Source: Candidatus Gastranaerophilales bacterium (lineage in GTDB: Bacteria; Cyanobacteriota; Vampirovibrionia; Gastranaerophilales; Gastranaerophilaceae). Taken from it: a stretch of DNA of 64,000 nucleotides. Under the pieces are notes generated by a model, which was not told the origin of the DNA, did not search any database, and was given only the letters and a program-made list of their open reading frames with translations. The translations under genes and the position numbers were made by a program. The DNA is taken from positions 1 through 64,000 of the forward strand of contig CANQRH010000002.1 in NCBI GenBank assembly GCA_947626225.1, given 5' to 3'. Positions 58,694 through 64,000 of this stretch are shown here, one piece after another (position 1 is the stretch's first letter; each line of letters starts with the position of its first letter).

Positions 58694-60201
58694 TATTTTA
58701 CCCACATCTTTTCAACCGCTTGAATTTTTCCGGTGTCTTTCTTTGAAAAATAGTATTCGTAGATACTTTTTCTGATAATATTTTTGAAAAATTCCCGTTT
58801 GAGTTCTTTATCATTATACAAAGAATATAAATTTTGTGCGGATTTTTTATCGCCTGATATATCTTTTAACAGTGCTGTATTTAAAATTCTGTCTGACCAT
58901 ATCCTGTATTCTTCGTCATAAAATATTTTTTCAAGATTTTCGTCTATAAGTTTTTCATAATTTTCGGGTGCGGTATCGTTCAACAATTTTATAAAATCTT
59001 CAAATTCATCGCTGTATGATTCATTTAAAAACCAATAATCGGTAAAATCGTATTCCAGAACGGCTTCAAACTCTTTTTTATCAAGTTTTGTCACTTTATA
59101 ATTGAGTTTTAGCGGAGCTTCCTCAATATCGGCAAGCAGATTTTTCCAGCAAACGTATTCATAAGGTATTTTGTGCTTAGAAAGCTTTTCCGCTTTTGCA
59201 AGTATTGATTTTAATATTGAAGGCTCAACATCTAAAGCCCTTTGTCCTCTGTAAAATCTTTCTATAATTGCATTGCATTCAAATTTTGTAATGTCATTAA
59301 ACCCGAAACAGTCTCTTATTCCGTTATAATCATCAATTACTATTGCCGTAAATCTTACTTTCCCGTATTCGTTTATTCGGGATATGATAACCGCCTGATT
59401 TCCGTGTCCGTCAGGGTAAGTTATACAAAATTTGTACGGCTTGGAATCTTTTAAAAGATTTTTATAAAATTCCGCGGAGTTATCCTCTCTTATTCCGGAA
59501 AGTTTCAGCATTGAAAGACTTTTCTTTATTGCGGGGGCCATGTTTTCGCCGGCAATATTAAGCGCGGTATTTAAAGCGTGATAAGCGAGCTGTGATTTTG
59601 AACCGCCCAGTATTTCAAGTGCTTTTTGTCCGGCTTCGGTTTCGGGCATTGATAAGAAAACAGGAATAAGCATATTGGCAAGTTCATCCTGCGTGTAATC
59701 GTTTCCGAGAGATTCAAGCAGAACAATCTTATCTTCATCTGATAGCGAACTTAAAAAATCCAGAAAATCTATCTGTACTTCAGGATTTGCAATTGCATTG
59801 TGCAATATTTTTTTTGTATCGGCATCCAAAAATTCATCCGGATTTTCAAGATACTTGCCGCATTCATCGTATGACCAGTTTGTGTCTATGTCTCTCAGCA
59901 TGTCAAGTGCAAAAATTTTAGCCTTATTTGATGAAAAATTATTTTTTATAACAGCCCAGAGCTTTTCGGTAAGCTCATCTTTCGTGCAGTATCTCATAAG
60001 AAGAAACTTGACCGCTTCCGACGGTGAATTGTTAATTTCTTTAAACAGTAATTTGACAACAAGACTCTTATCGGTTTGAGAATCAAGAAGTTTATAGTGA
60101 ACTTCATAATTTTCAAAATCCGAAACGCCTTCCAATTCGGAAATTATTTTTGTAATTTCAGCTTTAATTTCAAACGGATTAAGCTCAAATTTATTAATCA
60201 T
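58693..60201 (-). CDS. hypothetical HEAT-like helical repeat protein
   Basis: 502 aa, helical repeats in the N-terminal half; overlaps the stop of the upstream gene by ATGA. Confidence 0.65.
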   Translation of the reverse strand: MINKFELNPFEIKAEITKIISELEGVSDFENYEVHYKLLDSQTDKSLVVKLLFKEINNSPSEAVKFLLMRYCTKDELTEKLWAVIKNNFSSNKAKIFALDMLRDIDTNWSYDECGKYLENPDEFLDADTKKILHNAIANPEVQIDFLDFLSSLSDEDKIVLLESLGNDYTQDELANMLIPVFLSMPETEAGQKALEILGGSKSQLAYHALNTALNIAGENMAPAIKKSLSMLKLSGIREDNSAEFYKNLLKDSKPYKFCITYPDGHGNQAVIISRINEYGKVRFTAIVIDDYNGIRDCFGFNDITKFECNAIIERFYRGQRALDVEPSILKSILAKAEKLSKHKIPYEYVCWKNLLADIEEAPLKLNYKVTKLDKKEFEAVLEYDFTDYWFLNESYSDEFEDFIKLLNDTAPENYEKLIDENLEKIFYDEEYRIWSDRILNTALLKDISGDKKSAQNLYSLYNDKELKREFFKNIIRKSIYEYYFSKKDTGKIQAVEKMWVK

Positions 60202-60443
60202 TTACTTTTCCCCCAGAACGCATCCAAAATCTGCTGAGCTTCCGCAGAAGGCATTCTGTCATTGAGAATAAGATATTGAACCGCAATCATTGTACATTCG
60301 GAGCAAATATTAACTCCCGGTCCCTGAACCATTTTAAATACCTGTGTATTCGGCCGTCCGCAAAAACTGCAGTATACAAGATTTTCTTCACCGGTTTCTT
60401 TTTTTCGTTTTGCACCCAAACTTACAACTTTTTCTTTTGACAT
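60198..60443 (-). CDS. stand-alone ClpX-type C4 zinc-finger protein
   Basis: LVYCSFCGRPNTQVFKMVQGPGVNICSECT matches the ClpX ZBD ([29 protein letters not shown]); 81 aa with no AAA+ module. Confidence 0.85.
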   Translation of the reverse strand: MSKEKVVSLGAKRKKETGEENLVYCSFCGRPNTQVFKMVQGPGVNICSECTMIAVQYLILNDRMPSAEAQQILDAFWGKSK

Positions 60444-60534
60444 TCTTACCTCGTAACTTTTTGTTAACATTTGCCAAATTTAATTACTTAAATTATAATC
60501 AAAAATGCATTAATCTTGTGAGGATAATTATAGC

Positions 60535-61098
60535 ATGAAAAAAGCTTTTTTTCTAGCATCGATATTATTAATTTCGGTAATTTCTACGGCATGTATTAAT
60601 AACTTTGCCGTGCAGGAGCTTAACAATAAAGCAAAGGAATTCATGGATAAAGGCGATTATGTTTCCGCAATCGAACGTCTCAAATCCAGCGTTGATTTAG
60701 ACGGTACTGTTTTTGAAACAAGATACAATCTCGCGGTTGCCTATACTAATGCGGAAGATTATGTTAATGCCGTAAATGCCTTTTCCGAAGCTTTAAAACT
60801 CAATCCCGATTCTGCCGATGCTTATTACTCTCTTGCGGTATGTGAAGAAAATTTGGCTAAAGATATTTTGTCGGGTAATGTAAAAGTTTTTGAGGACGGT
60901 TCCTTAGAAAAAGCCGAAGAAACCTCTGCCGATTTTAAACCTGATAAAACAGCCGAAGCTGCAGCTTCGGAATATCTCGGCAATGCCGTTTCGGATTATA
61001 AAACTTATCTTGAAAAAGTGCCGGATGCGGCAAGTGAAGTTAATGATAAAATTCAGGAGCTTGAGACACTTTTAAGTGAGCATGCCTCTGATGTTTAG
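60535..61098 (+). CDS. TPR lipoprotein
   Basis: Lipobox-like ISTAC after a signal peptide; TPR units ETRYNLAVAYTNAEDYVNAVNAFSEALKLNPDSADAYYSLA. Confidence 0.8.
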   Translation: MKKAFFLASILLISVISTACINNFAVQELNNKAKEFMDKGDYVSAIERLKSSVDLDGTVFETRYNLAVAYTNAEDYVNAVNAFSEALKLNPDSADAYYSLAVCEENLAKDILSGNVKVFEDGSLEKAEETSADFKPDKTAEAAASEYLGNAVSDYKTYLEKVPDAASEVNDKIQELETLLSEHASDV

Positions 61099-61870
61099 AG
61101 CGCCTTCGGATATTGCATTTACAATTTTCGGTTTACCCGTTTATTTTTACGGGATTATTCTTGCGGCTGCGGTTTTTGTCGGAGTTTACGGTGCGTATTT
61201 AATTTACAAAAAGTTTTTTAATTCAAAAGAAGCCGAATATATTATTGATTTTTCCCCATGGCTTATCATAACCGGTATAATCGGGGCGCGTCTTTATTAT
61301 TGTGCCGTAAATTTTTCTTATTACATTTCGCGCCCGCTTGAAATTCTAAACATCCGAGAAGGCGGACAGTCAATCCATGGTGCCGTAATTGCGGGTTTAA
61401 TTGCTCTTTATTTTTTCTCACGCAAATATAAGATATCTTTTTTAAGACTTGCCGATGCTTTTTCGTGCTCAACGATTCTTGCACAGAGCATAGGAAGGTG
61501 GGGAAATTTTTTCAATTCCGAAGCTTTCGGAACTCCGACCAATCTTCCGTGGAAATTGTATATTCCGCTGCAGCAAAGACCTGAGCAGTATACAGGGTAT
61601 GAATATTTTCATCCGGCATTTTTGTATGAAAGTATATTGGATTTGATTATTTTTATAATCTTATTTTCATTGATAAGAAAACATAAAACTTGTCCGGGTA
61701 TTATTACGTGTTTGTATTTGATTTTGTATTCCGTTGCAAGAATAGTTGTTGAACAGATTAGAATTGACAGCGTATTAAATATTTGCGGGATTGCGCTGCC
61801 TCAGATTGTTTCTGTTCTGATAATAATATTTGCATCAGTTATGCTGATTGGGATAACACGTCGTACTTGA
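61082..61870 (+). CDS. lgt: prolipoprotein diacylglyceryl transferase
   Basis: REGGQSIHGAVIAGLIALYFFSRK, AQSIGRWGNFFNSEAFG, HPAFLYESILDLIIF. Start may be 61082 or 61091. Confidence 0.94.
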   Translation: MPLMFRAPSDIAFTIFGLPVYFYGIILAAAVFVGVYGAYLIYKKFFNSKEAEYIIDFSPWLIITGIIGARLYYCAVNFSYYISRPLEILNIREGGQSIHGAVIAGLIALYFFSRKYKISFLRLADAFSCSTILAQSIGRWGNFFNSEAFGTPTNLPWKLYIPLQQRPEQYTGYEYFHPAFLYESILDLIIFIILFSLIRKHKTCPGIITCLYLILYSVARIVVEQIRIDSVLNICGIALPQIVSVLIIIFASVMLIGITRRT

Positions 61871-61913
61871 TTGTTTTTTTTGTTCGGGATATCATTTTTT
61901 TCAGGGGTTATTT

Positions 61914-63293
61914 ATGGAAGAAAATACTATTTTAAAAAAATTCACTACTGCGCAGTTTTTAAATTTTGCGCTCGGTTTTTTCGGACTGCAGTTTGCATGG
62001 CAGATGAGAATTATTTTATCCGGGCCTGTAACTGAAGGTCTTGGCGCATCACCTTTTATATACGGTTTAATATGGCTTGCCGGCCCTTTTACGGGAATGG
62101 TGGTACAGCCTCTTGTAGGTGCATTGAGCGATAAAACTCATTCTCCTCTGGGCAGAAGACGTCCGTATCTTCTCGGCGGTGCATTATTGGCATCACTTGC
62201 TTTGTGGATATTTCCTAATTCGGCTAATGTTGCCGAATTTTTGCACAAAGTTACGGGATTGAATTTACCTCCTCTTACGGCTCTTGTAATTGCCGCAATT
62301 ATGATTTGGGTTATTGATGCATGTGTTAATGTCGCTCAAGGCCCATACAGAGCGCTTGTACCTGATGTAGTGCCCGAAGAACAGTATTCTATAGCTAATT
62401 CCTATATCAGTCTTGCCATAGGCTTAGGTTCCGTAGTTGCTGCGGGTACTGCTCCGTTTTTAAAATGGGCTTTCGGATATCAGATGTCAATTCCGGCTCA
62501 GTTTGTTATGGCGGGATTGGCGTTTACTTTAGGTATGATTTGGACTTGTATTACCATTAAAGAACATAAATCATCTATCGAAAATAAAAATGTTAGCCCG
62601 GATGAAAAATCGGAAACTTTTTGGGATTCATTGAAAGGATTTTTTGCTCTTTCTCCCGAGGTTTCCAAAATTTGTTCAATGCAGTTTTTCACTTGGATAG
62701 GCACAATGTGTATGATGATATTCTTTACACAGTATGCAATTCATACCATATACCTTGTTCCCGATTTGACGTCCGCTGATGCATATACTAAAGAGTTATT
62801 CTCTCATGCCGTTCTTGACGGAACGAATTTTTCATCAATTTGCTTTGCCGTATTCAATTTGGTTTGCTTTCTTGTTGCTATTCCTATCGGTATTTTATCG
62901 GCTAAATATTCGAACAAAAAAGTTCATATCGTATCCATGTTTACAATGGTGCTTGCTTATATAGGAATGTTTCTGGCAAGAGATCCGAAAATTGTTGCAT
63001 TCTTTATGGGACTGGCGGGTATCGGCTGGGCAAGTATTTGTGCATTGCCTTTTGCAATGCTTTCTCAGTACATCAAAAAAGGTACGGAAGGTTCCGTAAT
63101 GGGTATATTTAATATATTTATTGCAGGTCCTCAGGTATTTGTTTGTACGCTTGTTGCATGGTTTATATCAAAATGCGCTTTTTCAATCGGAACCGAGTAC
63201 ACAAATTATCACTGGGAATATACTTTTATAATCGGTGCAATATGTCTGATTCTTGCTTCGGTTATTGCAAACTCGGTAAAGGAAAAGATTTAG
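61914..63293 (+). CDS. MFS transporter, SLC45/GPH-like
   Basis: QFAWQMRIILSGPVTEGLGASPFIYGLIWLAGPFTGMVVQPLVGALSDKTHSPLGRRRPYLLGGAL; 12 TM segments. Confidence 0.88.
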   Translation: MEENTILKKFTTAQFLNFALGFFGLQFAWQMRIILSGPVTEGLGASPFIYGLIWLAGPFTGMVVQPLVGALSDKTHSPLGRRRPYLLGGALLASLALWIFPNSANVAEFLHKVTGLNLPPLTALVIAAIMIWVIDACVNVAQGPYRALVPDVVPEEQYSIANSYISLAIGLGSVVAAGTAPFLKWAFGYQMSIPAQFVMAGLAFTLGMIWTCITIKEHKSSIENKNVSPDEKSETFWDSLKGFFALSPEVSKICSMQFFTWIGTMCMMIFFTQYAIHTIYLVPDLTSADAYTKELFSHAVLDGTNFSSICFAVFNLVCFLVAIPIGILSAKYSNKKVHIVSMFTMVLAYIGMFLARDPKIVAFFMGLAGIGWASICALPFAMLSQYIKKGTEGSVMGIFNIFIAGPQVFVCTLVAWFISKCAFSIGTEYTNYHWEYTFIIGAICLILASVIANSVKEKI

Positions 63294-64000
63294 CCGCATC
63301 TTGCAAGCCAAATATCGCAGTAAACATTTTCAAGTATTCTCATGCTGACTGAACCTGTTAAAAATCTGTCCATACGTGATTTGTTTTTTGAACCTAAGAT
63401 TATTAAATCAGTTTCTTTTGATTTTGCGTAATCTATAATTTTTTGTGCGGGAATTCCCGTTAAAATCGCCGTTTCGACAGGTTCTATATCGTATTCTTTT
63501 AAAATATCCGCAATTTGCTGAACGGATTTTGCAGAATATATCTGCTGCTGCTTTTCTATTTCAAGAAGCCAGTTTGTATCGGTACTGTTTTCTAAAAACA
63601 GGTAACTCGGATCTTCATTAACTATACATATATAAACTTCTTTTTCGGTGAGCTTTAAAAACGGAAGTATTTTTTTTATAATCTCTGCGGAACAATTGGT
63701 TCCGTCTGTTGTAATAAGAAGTTTTTGTTTTTTGTTTTCTTCTTTTGAAATATAATTTGAAATTTTACTGCTGTGTATAATTTCTTGTGATACCGAGCCA
63801 AGCCATTTTTGAATTCCCTTTTTGCCGTGTGAACCCATTAGTATTAAATCGTAATTTCCGTTTTCCGCTTCTTCCAAAATTGATTCGACAACTTCACCGC
63901 AATGTCTGATTTTTCTTCCGCAGGTAAGATTTAATTTTTCAATTTCTTCCTGAGCGTATTTAAGGATTGATTCCGATATATCTTCACATGAAGATGCAAA
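63290..64000 (-). CDS. universal stress protein (UspA family), 5' end beyond the window
   Basis: ENGNYDLILMGSHGKKGIQKWLGSVSQEIIHSS and KETDLIILGSKNKSRMDRFLTGSVSMRILENVYCDIW; the frame stays open to base 64000, so the track start (TTG, 63877) is not the real N-terminus. Confidence 0.85.
   Translation of the reverse strand, partial: FASSCEDISESILKYAQEEIEKLNLTCGRKIRHCGEVVESILEEAENGNYDLILMGSHGKKGIQKWLGSVSQEIIHSSKISNYISKEENKKQKLLITTDGTNCSAEIIKKILPFLKLTEKEVYICIVNEDPSYLFLENSTDTNWLLEIEKQQQIYSAKSVQQIADILKEYDIEPVETAILTGIPAQKIIDYAKSKETDLIILGSKNKSRMDRFLTGSVSMRILENVYCDIWLARCG

Noticed and set aside
1-64000. tRNA/rRNA genes
   Set aside because: Manual scan for T-loop (GTTCRANYC) and acceptor-stem patterns found none convincing; a tRNAscan-SE run would be decisive.

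Overview
AT-rich bacterial chromosomal window, densely coding on both strands. It begins at the right end of what looks like a phage or prophage lysis module: the tail of an acidic CDS, a DUF1353-like protein, a holin-like protein and an M15 peptidase. It then runs through mostly housekeeping genes: ogt, dedA, phosphohexomutase, two plsC, bipA, pilT, recO, tatD, gatD, proS, CHASE2-GGDEF, rpmE, mazG, ribF, NFACT, NfeD/SPFH, aspS, rsmE, cca, nadD, yqeK, aroH-fmt-def, queE, dnaJ, purD, cpaE/cpaF-like, uvrB, a histidine kinase, hpt, tilS, ruvX, lgt, MFS and uspA. These are interspersed with large lineage-specific hypothetical proteins. The gene content and the 'FKG/FNG' N-termini recall gut Gastranaerophilales (Melainabacteria/Vampirovibrionia), but that placement is inference. 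The most interesting signals are: (1) a prepilin-like / YadA-head-repeat / S74-chaperone chimera whose natural start is put out of frame by a G11 tract (candidate phase-variable locus); (2) an operon with ATPase-less Clp pieces (a stand-alone ClpX zinc finger and a tandem Clp_N protein); (3) BIME-like clusters of GTAG-stem-TACT-stem' REP hairpins at three loci; (4) a ~450 bp array of AAGTTA-type short repeats interleaved with six stem-conserved mini-hairpins; (5) a HerA-like protein with no recognisable P-loop, fused through a long acidic linker to a PcrA/UvrD-type Tudor domain; (6) tandem paralogous membrane proteins with an FKG/FNG N-terminal motif; (7) a kinase-like HEAT-type protein; (8) promoter-hairpin-terminator small RNA candidates after the phage module and a structured 6S-like ncRNA candidate near 35.0 kb. 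No tRNA, rRNA, CRISPR array or transposase was recognised.
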